DNA of 64,000 nt from Bradyrhizobium manausense (GCF_018131105.1 NZ_JAFCJI010000001.1:3880001-3944000), one strand, 5' to 3'; shown: positions 27,936 through 36,990, numbered from the stretch's first letter. The notes: a model not told the origin generated them from the sequence alone. Made by a program: numbers and translations.

Positions 27936-29252
27936 ATGGCTCTTCGACATTTTGGAGCGGTTGCCGCATTTGCGGTCACGGTTGGCATGACGGCCTCGCC
28001 GGCACTGGCCGTGACTGAAATCCAGTGGTGGCACGCGATGACGGGCGCGAACAACGACGTCATCGTCAAGCTCGCCAACGACTTCAACGCGTCGCAGAGC
28101 GACTACAAGGTCGTCCCGACCTACAAGGGCAGCTATCCCGACACCATGAACGCCGGCATCGCGGCCTTCCGCGCCGGCAACGCCCCGCACATCATGCAGG
28201 TGTTCGAAGTCGGCACCGCGACCATGATGGCCGCGACCGGCGCCGTGAAGCCCGTCTACAAGCTGATGGCCGACGCCGGCGAGAAGTTCGACCCGAAGGC
28301 CTATCTGTCCGCGATCACCGGCTACTATTCGACCTCGAAGGGCGAGATGCTGTCGTTCCCCTTCAACTCGTCGTCGACCGTCATGTGGGTCAACCTCGAC
28401 GAGCTGAAGAAGGTCAACGCCCAGATCCCGAAGACCTGGCCCGAAGTGTTCGAGGTCGCCAAGAAGCTGCACGACAACGGCCATCCGACCTGCGGCTTCT
28501 CCAACTCCTGGGTCACCTGGGTCAATCTCGAGCAGCTCTCCGCCTGGCACAACGTGCCGCTCGCGAGCAAGGCGAACGGTCTCGACGGCTTCGACACCAA
28601 GCTCGAGTTCAACGCGCCGCTACAGATCAGGCATCTCGAGAAGCTGGTCGAGCTCCAGAAGGACAAGACCTACGACTACGCCGGCCGCACCAACCAGGGC
28701 GAAGGCCGCTTCACCTCGGGCGAGTGCGCGATCTACCTGACCTCGTCGGCCTTCTTCGGCAACGTCAAGGCGCAGGCCAAGTTCAACTTCACCGCCGCGC
28801 CGATGCCGTATTACCCCGACGTCAAGGGCGCACCGCAGAACTCGATCATCGGCGGCGCTTCGCTGTGGGTCATGGGCGGCAAGTCGGCCGACGAGTACAA
28901 GGGCGTGGCCAAATTCCTGACCTTCCTCTCCGATACCGATCGTCAGGTCTACATCCACAAGGCCTCGGGCTATCTTCCGATCACCAAGGCGGCCTATGCC
29001 AAGGCCAAGGAAGAGGGCTTCTACAAGGACCAGCCCTATCTCGAGACCCCGCTGCTCGAGCTGACCAACAAGGAGCCGACCGAGAATTCGCGCGGCCTGC
29101 GCCTTGGCAACATGGTCCAGCTGCGTGACGTCTGGTCGGAAGAGATCGAACAGGCGCTGGCCGGCAAGAAGACCGCCAAGCAGGCCCTCGACGCTTCGGT
29201 CGAGCGCGGCAACACGATGCTGCGCCAGTTCGAAAAGACCGCCGTAAAATAA
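27936..29252 (+). CDS. ugpB: Glycerol-3-phosphate ABC transporter, substrate-binding protein
   Basis: This 438-residue periplasmic solute-binding protein begins with a signal peptide (MALRHFGAVAAFAVTVGM, cleavage after SPALA) and continues VTEIQWWHAMTGANND, the UgpB signature. It captures sn-glycerol-3-phosphate or glycerophosphodiesters for the UgpAEC permease. The ATG at 27936 has AAGGGAGG 7 nt upstream. It heads ugpBAEC, and a stable hairpin follows it before ugpA, a common way of keeping binding-protein transcripts in excess. Confidence 0.94.
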   Translation: MALRHFGAVAAFAVTVGMTASPALAVTEIQWWHAMTGANNDVIVKLANDFNASQSDYKVVPTYKGSYPDTMNAGIAAFRAGNAPHIMQVFEVGTATMMAATGAVKPVYKLMADAGEKFDPKAYLSAITGYYSTSKGEMLSFPFNSSSTVMWVNLDELKKVNAQIPKTWPEVFEVAKKLHDNGHPTCGFSNSWVTWVNLEQLSAWHNVPLASKANGLDGFDTKLEFNAPLQIRHLEKLVELQKDKTYDYAGRTNQGEGRFTSGECAIYLTSSAFFGNVKAQAKFNFTAAPMPYYPDVKGAPQNSIIGGASLWVMGGKSADEYKGVAKFLTFLSDTDRQVYIHKASGYLPITKAAYAKAKEEGFYKDQPYLETPLLELTNKEPTENSRGLRLGNMVQLRDVWSEEIEQALAGKKTAKQALDASVERGNTMLRQFEKTAVK

Positions 29253-29260
29253 GGCGAAGG

Positions 29261-29294
29261 CACCGGCGGGCCCACTACAGCGGCCCGCCGGCGC
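29261..29294 (+). promoter_or_regulatory. Intercistronic hairpin between ugpB and ugpA
   Basis: A 10-bp GC stem (CCGGCGGGCC at 29263-29272, GGCCCGCCGG at 29282-29291, 9-nt loop) lies in the 51-bp gap. There is no U-run, so it is more likely an mRNA-stabilising or attenuating hairpin than a full terminator. Confidence 0.7.
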
Positions 29295-29303
29295 TCCCTC
29301 ATC

Positions 29304-30185
29304 ATGCAAAAGCAAGCCATCTTCCGATCAAAGCTGCTGCCCTATGCGCTCGTTGCGCCGCAACTCGCGATCGTTCTGATTTTCTTCTACTGGCCGGCCT
29401 TGCAGGCCGTCATCCAGTCCTTTCTGCTCCAGGACGCTTTCGGTCTCTCGACGAGCTTCGTCTGGTTCGACAATTACGTCGAGCTGTTCCGTGACCCCGC
29501 CTATTTCGAGACGATCGTCCGGACCTTCTTCTTCTCGTTTGCGATCGCGGCCTCCTCGCTCTCGGTCGCGCTGCTGCTCGCGGTGATGGCGGACAAACCC
29601 CTGCGCGGCGGTGCGGTGTATCGCACGCTGCTGATCTGGCCCTACGCCGTGGCGCCGCCCGTGGTCGGCGTGCTCTGGGTGTTCATGCTGCATCCCTCGC
29701 TGGGCGTGCTCACGCGCTATCTGCGCGCCGCCGGCATCGAATGGAATCCACTGCTCGACGGCGGCCAGGCCGCGACGCTGGTCATCATCGCCGCCGCCTG
29801 GAAGCAGATCTCCTATAATTTCCTGTTCTTCCTCGCAGGGCTCGCGGCCATTCCGAAGAGCGTGCTCGAAGCCGCCGCGATCGACGGCGCGCGCCCGATG
29901 CGCCGGTTCTGGACCGTGACCTTCCCGCTGCTGTCGCCGACCATCTTCTTCCTGCTGGTCATCAACATCGTCTACGCCTTCTTCGACACGTTCGGCATCA
30001 TCGACACCATGACGCGCGGCGGTCCCGGCAAGTCGACGGAGACGCTGGTCTACAAGGTCTATAATGACGGCCTGATCGGCGGGAACCTCGGCAGCTCCGC
30101 GGCACAATCGGTCATCCTGATGATCATGGTCATCGTGCTGACCGGAATCCAGTTCCGCTTCGTCGAACGCAAGGTGACCTACTGA
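29304..30185 (+). CDS. ugpA: Glycerol-3-phosphate ABC transporter permease UgpA
   Basis: This 293-residue inner-membrane permease has six predicted helices, starting LLPYALVAPQLAIVLIFFYWPA. The EAA loop is EAAAIDGARPMRRFWTVTFPLLSP, which docks on UgpC. Its stop shares one base with the ugpE start. It forms the membrane pore with UgpE. Confidence 0.94.
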   Translation: MQKQAIFRSKLLPYALVAPQLAIVLIFFYWPALQAVIQSFLLQDAFGLSTSFVWFDNYVELFRDPAYFETIVRTFFFSFAIAASSLSVALLLAVMADKPLRGGAVYRTLLIWPYAVAPPVVGVLWVFMLHPSLGVLTRYLRAAGIEWNPLLDGGQAATLVIIAAAWKQISYNFLFFLAGLAAIPKSVLEAAAIDGARPMRRFWTVTFPLLSPTIFFLLVINIVYAFFDTFGIIDTMTRGGPGKSTETLVYKVYNDGLIGGNLGSSAAQSVILMIMVIVLTGIQFRFVERKVTY

Positions 30186-31033
30186 TGGTCGAGCAAGAGG
30201 GCTTTCGACGTTACGTCGCCCACATCATCCTCTGGATCGGGATCGCGATCGTCGCCTTCCCGGTCTACGTCGCCTTCGTCGCCTCGACCCAGGACAACGC
30301 GCTGATCGCCAACGGCCAGATGTCGCTGCTGCCCGGCGGCCATTTCTTCGAGGTCTACTACCAGACCATCTTCGTCGGCACGAGCGGCTCGACCCGCGAG
30401 CCCGTCGCCAACATGATGCTGAACTCGCTGATCATGGCGCTGCTGATCGCGGTCGGCAAGATCGCGATCTCGATCATCTCGGCCTATGGCATCGTCTATT
30501 TCCGCTTTCCGTTCCGGATGCCGATCTTCTGGCTCATCTTCATCACGCTGATGCTGCCGGTCGAGGTGCGCATCTATCCGACCTACAAGATCGTCGCCGA
30601 CCTGCACCTGCTCGACAGCTATGCGGGCCTCGCGCTGCCGCTGATCGCATCGGCAACCGCGACGCTGCTGTTCCGCCAGTTCTTCATGACCGTGCCGGAT
30701 GAATTGCTGGAGGCCTCGCGCATCGACGGTGCCGGTCCCCTGCGCTTCTTCTGGGATACGCTGCTGCCGCTGTCGCGCACCAACATGGCCGCGCTGTTCG
30801 TCATCCTGTTCATCCTCGGCTGGAATCAATATCTCTGGCCGCTGCTGATCACCACCCGCGACGACATGCAGACCATCCAGATCGGCATTCGAAAGATGAT
30901 GACCACCAACGATGCGCTGACCGAATGGCCGATCGTGATGGCGACCGCCGTGCTGGCCATGCTGCCGCCGGTGTTCGTCGTCGTCGTCATGCAGAAATTG
31001 TTCGTGCGCGGTCTGGTCGAGACCGAGAAGTAG
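30185..31033 (+). CDS. ugpE: Glycerol-3-phosphate ABC transporter permease UgpE
   Basis: This 282-residue inner-membrane permease is the second pore subunit. Six hydrophobic helices and the EAA loop EASRIDGAGPLRFFWDTLLPLS are present, and the region GWNQYLWPLLIT is typical of UgpE/MalG-type proteins. It overlaps ugpA by one base (TGATG) and is followed after 18 bp by ugpC. Confidence 0.94.
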   Translation: MVEQEGFRRYVAHIILWIGIAIVAFPVYVAFVASTQDNALIANGQMSLLPGGHFFEVYYQTIFVGTSGSTREPVANMMLNSLIMALLIAVGKIAISIISAYGIVYFRFPFRMPIFWLIFITLMLPVEVRIYPTYKIVADLHLLDSYAGLALPLIASATATLLFRQFFMTVPDELLEASRIDGAGPLRFFWDTLLPLSRTNMAALFVILFILGWNQYLWPLLITTRDDMQTIQIGIRKMMTTNDALTEWPIVMATAVLAMLPPVFVVVVMQKLFVRGLVETEK

Positions 31034-31051
31034 AGAGCCGAAGTAGAAAAC

Positions 31052-32137
31052 ATGGCCAACGTCACCCTGCGCAACGTCCGCAAGACCTACACCGGCGGCT
31101 TCGAGGCCATCAAGGGCGTCAACGTCGATGTCGGCGACGGCCAGTTCTGCGTGCTGGTCGGACCCAGCGGCTGCGGCAAGTCGACACTGCTCCGCATGGT
31201 CGCGGGCCTCGAGACCGTCACCGGCGGCGAGATCGACATCGGCGGCAAGGTCGTCAACCAGGTCGAGCCCGCCGATCGCGACATCGCGATGGTGTTCCAG
31301 AACTACGCGCTCTATCCGCATATGAGCGTCTTCAACAACATGGCTTACGGCCTGCGCAATCGCGGCATGAAGGAAGCCGAGATCAAGACCCGTGTCGAGG
31401 AAGCCGCGCGCGTGCTCGAGCTCACGTCGATGCTCGAGCGCAAGCCACGCCAGCTCTCCGGCGGCCAGCGCCAGCGCGTCGCCATGGGGCGCGCCATCGT
31501 GCGTCAGCCAAAGGTGTTCCTGTTCGACGAGCCGCTCTCGAACCTCGATGCCAAGCTCCGCATCTCGATGCGCGTCGAGATCCGCAAGCTGCAGCGCCGG
31601 CTCAACGTCACCTCGATCTACGTCACCCACGATCAGCTCGAGGCGATGACGCTTGCTGACGTCCTGGTCGTGATGAACGGCGGGCAGGTCGAGCAGGTCG
31701 GCAATCCGCTCGCGATCTACGAGAAGCCGGCGACGACCTTCGTCGCCTCCTTCATCGGCGCGCCGCCCATGAATTTGATGTCGACACGCGCCGACGAAAT
31801 CAAATCACAGCTCGGCGGCGGCGCAGGCGAGGCCGGCATCCTCGGCATCCGTCCGGAGGATTTTGCGATCACCGACCAGACGCCATCAGGCGGCGTCGCG
31901 CTGCCCCTGACCGTGGAAGCGATCGAGCGCGTCGGCGCGGAGACCTTTGTCTACGGCTCGCGCGCCCACAACGAGCAGCGCGTCGCGGCCAATCCGGGCG
32001 AGCTGCCGCCCGGCGAAATCATCGTCCGCATCCCGGGTTCCGAGGCACCGCCGATCGGCCAGCAGATCCGCGTCGCGGCGATCCGCTCCAAGCTGCATCT
32101 CTTCAGCGGCGACGGGCGGACGCGAATCGAGGCTTGA
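31052..32137 (+). CDS. ugpC: Glycerol-3-phosphate ABC transporter ATP-binding protein UgpC
   Basis: This 361-residue ATPase energises the Ugp importer. Walker A GPSGCGKSTLLRMVAGLE, signature LSGGQRQRVAMGRAIV, Walker B VFLFDEPLSNLDAKLR and the switch histidine in YVTHDQLEAMTLAD are in order. The C-terminal 110 residues form the MalK-type TOBE regulatory domain (GIRPEDF). It completes a full four-gene system; no ugpQ phosphodiesterase follows. Confidence 0.95.
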   Translation: MANVTLRNVRKTYTGGFEAIKGVNVDVGDGQFCVLVGPSGCGKSTLLRMVAGLETVTGGEIDIGGKVVNQVEPADRDIAMVFQNYALYPHMSVFNNMAYGLRNRGMKEAEIKTRVEEAARVLELTSMLERKPRQLSGGQRQRVAMGRAIVRQPKVFLFDEPLSNLDAKLRISMRVEIRKLQRRLNVTSIYVTHDQLEAMTLADVLVVMNGGQVEQVGNPLAIYEKPATTFVASFIGAPPMNLMSTRADEIKSQLGGGAGEAGILGIRPEDFAITDQTPSGGVALPLTVEAIERVGAETFVYGSRAHNEQRVAANPGELPPGEIIVRIPGSEAPPIGQQIRVAAIRSKLHLFSGDGRTRIEA

Positions 32138-32286
32138 CGCGTTCCGAGCAAGCCTGTCGGCAAAAGCCGCGAAAACAACCCCATGCACAGTAGAAGGGGC
32201 GCTGTTTTCATTGGGATAATCCACCCGGAAAATTCGTCGCGGCCAGCAACCGCGGAAGCAGTGAATCCACAGCCCTCCGCTACGTG

Positions 32287-32315
32287 CTTGAACCCCCACG
32301 GGGATATGCCCATAT
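32287..32315 (+). promoter_or_regulatory. Sigma-32-type heat-shock promoter
   Basis: CTTGAAC at 32287-32293 and GCCCATAT at 32308-32315 are separated by 14 bp, close to the CTTGAAA-N(13-14)-CCCCATNT consensus of RpoH promoters. It would give a 5' UTR of about 60 nt leading into the ROSE-like hairpin and hsp20. Confidence 0.7.
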
Positions 32316-32325
32316 TGCTGACCAA

Positions 32326-32377
32326 GGGGCGCCTTGATCGGGCCCCGAAACGCCAAAGTCGCTTCGAGAGGACTTTG
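32326..32377 (+). promoter_or_regulatory. ROSE-type RNA thermometer in the hsp20 leader
   Basis: The last hairpin pairs CAAAGTC (32354-32360) with GACTTTG (32371-32377) and CT with AG, leaving one bulged G at 32361 inside TCGCT. TCGCT fits the UYGCU core of ROSE elements and covers the AGGA ribosome site at 32369-32372, just 11 nt before the ATG. A second GGGGC/GCCCC hairpin lies upstream (32326-32346). The bulged G opposite the ribosome site is the known temperature-labile feature of ROSE in Bradyrhizobium small heat-shock genes. Confidence 0.82.
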
Positions 32378-32383
32378 TAAACT

Positions 32384-32809
32384 ATGTCTCGTGTTCCAAC
32401 GCTTTCCAGTCCGTTCCTTCTGGGCTTCGACGAAATCGAGCGCGTGCTCGATCGCGTCGTCAAAGGCGCCGACGGCTACCCTCCCTACAATATCGAGAGG
32501 TGCGGCCAGGCGGACAACCAGCCCGAACGCTTACGCATCACGCTGGCGGTCGCCGGATTCACCCGCGACCAACTCGATGTAACCATTGAGGAAAACCAGC
32601 TCGTGATTCGCGGGCGGCAGCAGGACGACAAGACTCGGCAATACATCCATCGCGGCATCGCCGCGCGCCACTTCCAGCGCACCTTCGTGCTGGCGGAGGG
32701 GATGCTGGTGCTGGGTGCGGATCTGAAGAACGGGTTGTTGTCGATCGACCTGGCCCGGCCTGAACCGGAGAGGATCGTTAAGACAATCGCTATCAATGAG
32801 CACGAATAA
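32384..32809 (+). CDS. Small heat-shock protein, Hsp20/IbpA family
   Basis: This 141-residue ATP-independent holdase has an alpha-crystallin core: LRITLAVAGFTRDQLDVTIEENQLVIRG, then HRGIAARHFQRTFVLAEGM, ending DLARPEPE with the C-terminal IAI-like anchor KTIAIN. It matches the class A small heat-shock proteins of bradyrhizobia. A sigma-32-like promoter and ROSE hairpin lie directly upstream, so it should be controlled at both transcription and translation by heat. A DUF1150 gene follows after 50 bp. Confidence 0.93.
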   Translation: MSRVPTLSSPFLLGFDEIERVLDRVVKGADGYPPYNIERCGQADNQPERLRITLAVAGFTRDQLDVTIEENQLVIRGRQQDDKTRQYIHRGIAARHFQRTFVLAEGMLVLGADLKNGLLSIDLARPEPERIVKTIAINEHE

Positions 32810-32859
32810 TGGAACGAGTAGCGGACTCGACCGCTTAGTTTTCCAGAGGAGTCGAGACC

Positions 32860-33132
32860 ATGAGTGAAGGTCACGTTGCGTTCGAATACGAAGCCAGAAA
32901 CGCCTCGCCCGAGACGCTGGCAACCCTCGGCGAAGGTCATATCGCCTATGTGAAGCAGATCCGCTCCGAGGATGTGCCCGGCCTGTTCCCCGAGGCCCCG
33001 AAGATTGCGCCCGGCCTCAAGCTGTTCGCGCTCCACGCCGCCGACGGCACCCCGATCATGCTGACCGACAGCCGCGAAGCTGCGGTTGCGAATGCCTGGA
33101 GCAACGAGCTGCAGGCGGTGAGCGTGCACTGA
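32860..33132 (+). CDS. DUF1150-family protein
   Basis: This 90-residue protein has the DUF1150 pattern: ASPETLATLGEGHIAYVKQI, LFPEAPKIAPGLKLFALHAADG and a final AANAWSNEL-like helix. The family is confined to alphaproteobacteria and often sits directly behind an hsp20 gene, as here, so a role in the heat response is inferred. AGAGGAG precedes the ATG. Biochemical function is unknown. Confidence 0.88.
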   Translation: MSEGHVAFEYEARNASPETLATLGEGHIAYVKQIRSEDVPGLFPEAPKIAPGLKLFALHAADGTPIMLTDSREAAVANAWSNELQAVSVH

Positions 33133-33225
33133 GCGCGCGCGCTTAACGCGCACGACTGACGAATTCGAATGCGCGGGCATACCTCAATCGAGGCGGCCCG
33201 CGTATTTTTTTGCGCCGGGGGTTTG

Positions 33226-34764
33226 CTAGCCGCCTGAACGATCCGCCAGACGCGCGCGGATGTCCGGTTTCAGCACCTTCCCGACCTTGGAACGAGGAAG
33301 GTCGTCCCAGACTTCGATCTGCTTCGGCGTCTTGATGCTGCCGATCCGCTGCTTGACGAAGGCGGCCAAGGCAATCGCGTCGACGCGGTGGCCGGGGCGC
33401 GGCTGCACGATCGCAACGATTCGCTCGCCCCATTTGTCGTCGGGCAGACCGATGACGGCGCAGTCCTGCACCGACTCGTGCGCCCGTAACGCGTTCTCGA
33501 CCTCGATCGAATAGACGTTGAAGCCGCCGGTGATGATCATGTCCTTGGCGCGGTCCACGATGTAGAGGTAGCCGTCACCGTCGATGTAGCCGACGTCACC
33601 GGTGTGATGCCATCCATGCGCCGAGGCCTCGGTGGTCGCCTGCGGATTCTTGTAATAACCGTCCATCACCAGCGATCCGCGGACCACGATCTCGCCGCGC
33701 TCGCCTGACGGCAGCAGATTGCCGTCCGCGTCCATGATTCCGGCCTGCACCAGCGGGCTGATCCGCCCGGCCGATGCCAGGCGCTGCATCGCGATCGTGC
33801 CGTCGGCATTGTAATGCTCGTCGGGCGCCATCATCGAAATCATCATCGGCGCTTCGGTCTGGCCGAACAGCTGCGCCATCGGCCCGATCCGTCGCAACGC
33901 CTCCGCAAGCCGCGTGGCCGAGATCGGCGCCGCGCCGTACCAGAAGCATTGCAGGGACCCGAGCTTCGCGGAGTCGAGCCTGGGATGATCGAGCAACATG
34001 TAGATCACGGTCGGCGGCAGGAACGTATGCGTGACGGCGTGACGCTCGATGAGATCGAGGAATTCGCCGATGTCGGGGTGATGCATGATCACGATGCGGC
34101 CGCCGAGCGTCATGATCGGGAAGCACAGCACGCCGGCGGCGTGCGTCAGCGGTGCCAATGCGAGGTAGACCGGGCGGCCCCTGAACGGATAGCCCATCAG
34201 CGTCAGGGCCGTCATGGCCTCGATGTTGCGGCCCGACAGCATGACGCCCTTGGGTTTGCCGGTGGTGCCGCCGGTGCCCGGGATCATCGCGAGGTCGTCG
34301 ACCGGCGCGCGCTGGTACTCGTCGTCCGAAACGTTTCGCAGCCAGGTATCGAAGGACGGCGCGAACGGCAGCTCGGCATCGAGGCAGACCAGCACGCGCA
34401 GCTTCGGCAGATCAGACCGGACCGCCTCCACCATCGGAGCGAAGCTCGAATGAAACAGCAGCGCGGAGCAGTCGAACTGGTCGAGAATGAATTTATTCTC
34501 GGTCGCCTCGTTGCGCGGATTGATCGGGCACCAGACCGCACCGGCGCGCGAAATGCCGAATACGCAGGCGAAGGCAAGCGGGTCGTTCCCGGAGAGGATG
34601 GCGACCTTCTCGCCCGCCGCGACGCCCGATCCCGCGAGCCCGCGCGCGACCCGGTAGCTCAATCGCTGCACCTCGCGGTAGCTGAACTCGCGCGCATCCA
34701 TGGTCAGGCACGGCGCATCGGGGCCGAGCGACACGCCCTTGTCGAGGTAATCGATGAAACGCAT
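33226..34764 (-). CDS. Acyl-CoA synthetase (AMP-binding, ANL superfamily)
   Basis: This 512-residue adenylate-forming ligase activates a carboxylic acid as its CoA thioester. The P-loop region GTGGTTGKPKGVMLSG, the FGQTEAPM motif, HTGDVGYIDGDGYLYIVDR and KDMIITGGFNVYSIEVE are in order, and PRSKVGKVLKPDIR carries the catalytic lysine near the C-terminus. The ATG at 34764 (MRFIDYLDKG) is chosen over an upstream frame that overlaps the next gene. Substrate is unknown, but it is co-directional with a reductase and an SDR under a TetR regulator, which suggests a lipid or terpenoid acid. Confidence 0.9.
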   Translation of the reverse strand: MRFIDYLDKGVSLGPDAPCLTMDAREFSYREVQRLSYRVARGLAGSGVAAGEKVAILSGNDPLAFACVFGISRAGAVWCPINPRNEATENKFILDQFDCSALLFHSSFAPMVEAVRSDLPKLRVLVCLDAELPFAPSFDTWLRNVSDDEYQRAPVDDLAMIPGTGGTTGKPKGVMLSGRNIEAMTALTLMGYPFRGRPVYLALAPLTHAAGVLCFPIMTLGGRIVIMHHPDIGEFLDLIERHAVTHTFLPPTVIYMLLDHPRLDSAKLGSLQCFWYGAAPISATRLAEALRRIGPMAQLFGQTEAPMMISMMAPDEHYNADGTIAMQRLASAGRISPLVQAGIMDADGNLLPSGERGEIVVRGSLVMDGYYKNPQATTEASAHGWHHTGDVGYIDGDGYLYIVDRAKDMIITGGFNVYSIEVENALRAHESVQDCAVIGLPDDKWGERIVAIVQPRPGHRVDAIALAAFVKQRIGSIKTPKQIEVWDDLPRSKVGKVLKPDIRARLADRSGG

Positions 34765-34820
34765 GATCAACACCGAAGTGGTTGGCGGGTGACGCGCGAT
34801 TGCGCCACCCGCGATCCTGC

Positions 34821-35951
34821 TCAGTCGTTTACAGTGAGGATCGGCTTGCTGACCAGCCCGAAGCTGCGGAGCTGGCCGAGCAATTCGTGGTGGCCAAATG
34901 CCTGGCAGCCGGAGGCGAAGCCGACCCGCTTCGGCGGCTGCTGCAGCAGGTGGGCCGCTGCATAGGCCTGCATCAGGCCGGTCTGCTTGTAGTTGCTGTT
35001 GCCGTAGATGATGCAATGCGCGCGCCCCAGCGGGCCCGAGGCATGCACCGAATCCATCGACTTGTTGACGCGCGGGTTCTCACGCGGTGGCATGGTGTTC
35101 ATCACGCCGGCAGCGGTCTGCGCCAGCGCGGCGTAGCGGTCGTCAGGTTTCATGTCCTTGGTCGCATCCAGCGCGGCGGCGACGATCTGCGGCACGGCCA
35201 GCATCAGCGCGCGGTTGAACACGCCGCCCAAGACTTTCACATTGGCCACGCGCGGATCGCGCTTGAACCACACCGGATGCGAAGTGCCACCCCAGGGCAG
35301 CGCCAGCGCCAGCTCGTGCTGGCCGGGGATGGCGAGGTTGTAGAGGCCGGCATCGGGCTGATGCTCGACATACTTGTTCTGCTCGAGATAGTAGGCCTTG
35401 GCCATCGCGGCGTTGACCAGGATGGTCTGTGTCGAGGCGATGGTCGGGCTGCCGCCCCAGAACACGGCGATGTCAAGTGTGTCGAGGCCCGGTGTCTCCA
35501 GGCACAGCTGGGCTGCGATCTCGCCGGTGGTGTACATCTGCGCGATGCCCGGTGCGAGCAACAGCCCGGCATTGGCGAACTTCGCGCCAAACTCCTGTTC
35601 GAGCGTGATCAGCCAATCCTGCTCACCGGTCGTGTCGGTGTAGTGGCACCTGGAAGCGAGGCAGGCCTGCACCACCTCGGTGCCGAACTTGGCGAAGGGG
35701 CCCACGGTGTTGAGCACCACCGAGGCGCCCTTGAACAGTTCCGTCAGCGCGGAAACGGTATGCGGCACTGTCACCACCTCGTAATCGGCGGTCTCGATGC
35801 CGGCCACGTTCGACGTCATCGCGGCGTTGAGCTTCTCGGCGCTGCGGCCGGCGGCGATGAAGGGGATGTTGTACTCGCGCAGATATTCGCAGACGAGCCG
35901 GCCGGTGTAGCCGGACGCGCCATAGACGATGACGGGCTTCTTCTCGCTCAT
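34821..35951 (-). CDS. Saccharopine-dehydrogenase-like / trans-acting enoyl reductase family protein
   Basis: This 376-residue protein opens with an NAD(P)-binding Rossmann strand, PVIVYGASGYTGRLVCEYL, as in saccharopine-dehydrogenase-like proteins and the trans-acting enoyl reductases of mycobacterial lipid synthesis. YTDTTGEQDW is a family-wide motif after the Rossmann fold. The C-terminal half has no motif I can assign to a substrate. It lies between the SDR and the acyl-CoA ligase with gaps of 36 and 56 bp, so one operon is likely. Confidence 0.78.
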   Translation of the reverse strand: MSEKKPVIVYGASGYTGRLVCEYLREYNIPFIAAGRSAEKLNAAMTSNVAGIETADYEVVTVPHTVSALTELFKGASVVLNTVGPFAKFGTEVVQACLASRCHYTDTTGEQDWLITLEQEFGAKFANAGLLLAPGIAQMYTTGEIAAQLCLETPGLDTLDIAVFWGGSPTIASTQTILVNAAMAKAYYLEQNKYVEHQPDAGLYNLAIPGQHELALALPWGGTSHPVWFKRDPRVANVKVLGGVFNRALMLAVPQIVAAALDATKDMKPDDRYAALAQTAAGVMNTMPPRENPRVNKSMDSVHASGPLGRAHCIIYGNSNYKQTGLMQAYAAAHLLQQPPKRVGFASGCQAFGHHELLGQLRSFGLVSKPILTVND

Positions 35952-35987
35952 TGCGTTCCTCCGATAATTCTGTTGTCGGCTTTGTCG

Positions 35988-36791
35988 TTACATGCCCATG
36001 CCGCCGTCGACGGGCAGGCCGATGCCGGTGATGAAGCGCGCCTCGTTCGAGCACAGGAACACCGCGGCATCGGCGATGTCTCCGACCTCCGCGAGCTTGC
36101 CGAGCGGGGTTTGCTCGACCACCGAGCCGACGGCGGCGTTGACGTCGGGCGCGAGACCAACCTTCACGATGTCATTGGCGAGCTGCATGCCCATGTCGGT
36201 CGGGATCAGGCCCGGATAGATGCAGTTCACGCGCACGCCGAAGCCGAGCTTGCCGGCTTCCATCGCGCCGACCCGCGTCATGCGATCGACCGCGGATTTG
36301 GTGCCCGAATAAACCGCGATGGCCGGAAATGCGATTGTCGCAGCAACCGAGGCGATGTTGACGACAGCGCCACCCTTGCCGGCGGCCCCGCCCGGTTTCA
36401 TCGCGCGGAAGGCATGCTTCATGCCGAGCACGGTGCCGACGATGTTGACGTCGCACATCCGGCGCGCGTCTTCGGCCTTGACCTCCGAAATCAGCGACGT
36501 GATCTCGATGCCGGCATTGTTGATCAGGATGTCGTAGCCGCCGAGCGTGTCGACGGTCTGCGCCACCGCGCGCTCCCATTGCGCATCATCGGTGACGTCG
36601 AGCTGGACGAATCCAGTGGCAACACCTTCCTTTGCGATTGCGCTCGCGCTGGCGCGGCCGGTGTCTTCGAGGATGTCGGCGATCATGACCGAGGCGCCGG
36701 CCCGCGCCAACGCCTGCGCGATCGCCGCGCCGATCCCTCGGGCACCGCCGGTGACCAGGGCTTTCCTGCCTGCAAGGCTCTTCCCACTCAT
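35988..36791 (-). CDS. SDR-family oxidoreductase
   Basis: This 267-residue classical short-chain dehydrogenase has the cofactor motif VTGGARGIGAAIAQAL, NNAGIE and the active-site S-Y-K (Ser in NIASVAATIAF, then YSGTKSAVDRMTR with Tyr and Lys). ATG at 36791 (MSGKSLAGRKALVTGG) matches the family start. It is the first gene of the three-gene operon divergent from a TetR regulator, and the twin operators lie about 165-200 bp upstream. Confidence 0.9.
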   Translation of the reverse strand: MSGKSLAGRKALVTGGARGIGAAIAQALARAGASVMIADILEDTGRASASAIAKEGVATGFVQLDVTDDAQWERAVAQTVDTLGGYDILINNAGIEITSLISEVKAEDARRMCDVNIVGTVLGMKHAFRAMKPGGAAGKGGAVVNIASVAATIAFPAIAVYSGTKSAVDRMTRVGAMEAGKLGFGVRVNCIYPGLIPTDMGMQLANDIVKVGLAPDVNAAVGSVVEQTPLGKLAEVGDIADAAVFLCSNEARFITGIGLPVDGGMGM

Positions 36792-36954
36792 GACGCACTC
36801 CCTCCGTTGCTGGTGATTGACTCGTGCGGCGCACAATCGGCGCGCGCCGGATCGACGGGCGACCGGCCATTCGGCCGCGCTCAGCGAAGCGTTCCTCCAT
36901 GGGCGGACGTCTTGACGACTGTCCAAATTCTTGGTGCGAACCTCCGCCAGAATC

Positions 36955-36990
36955 TTGACACTTGTCAAGTTCGAATTTGACAGTTGTCAA
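36955..36990. promoter_or_regulatory. Twin palindromic operators between SDR operon and tetR
   Basis: Two near-identical 14-bp palindromes, TTGACACTTGTCAA at 36955 and TTGACAGTTGTCAA at 36977, have centres 22 bp apart (two helical turns). A weaker copy (TTGACGACTGTCCAA) lies at about 36912. They are the probable binding sites of the adjacent TetR-type regulator. Confidence 0.75.
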
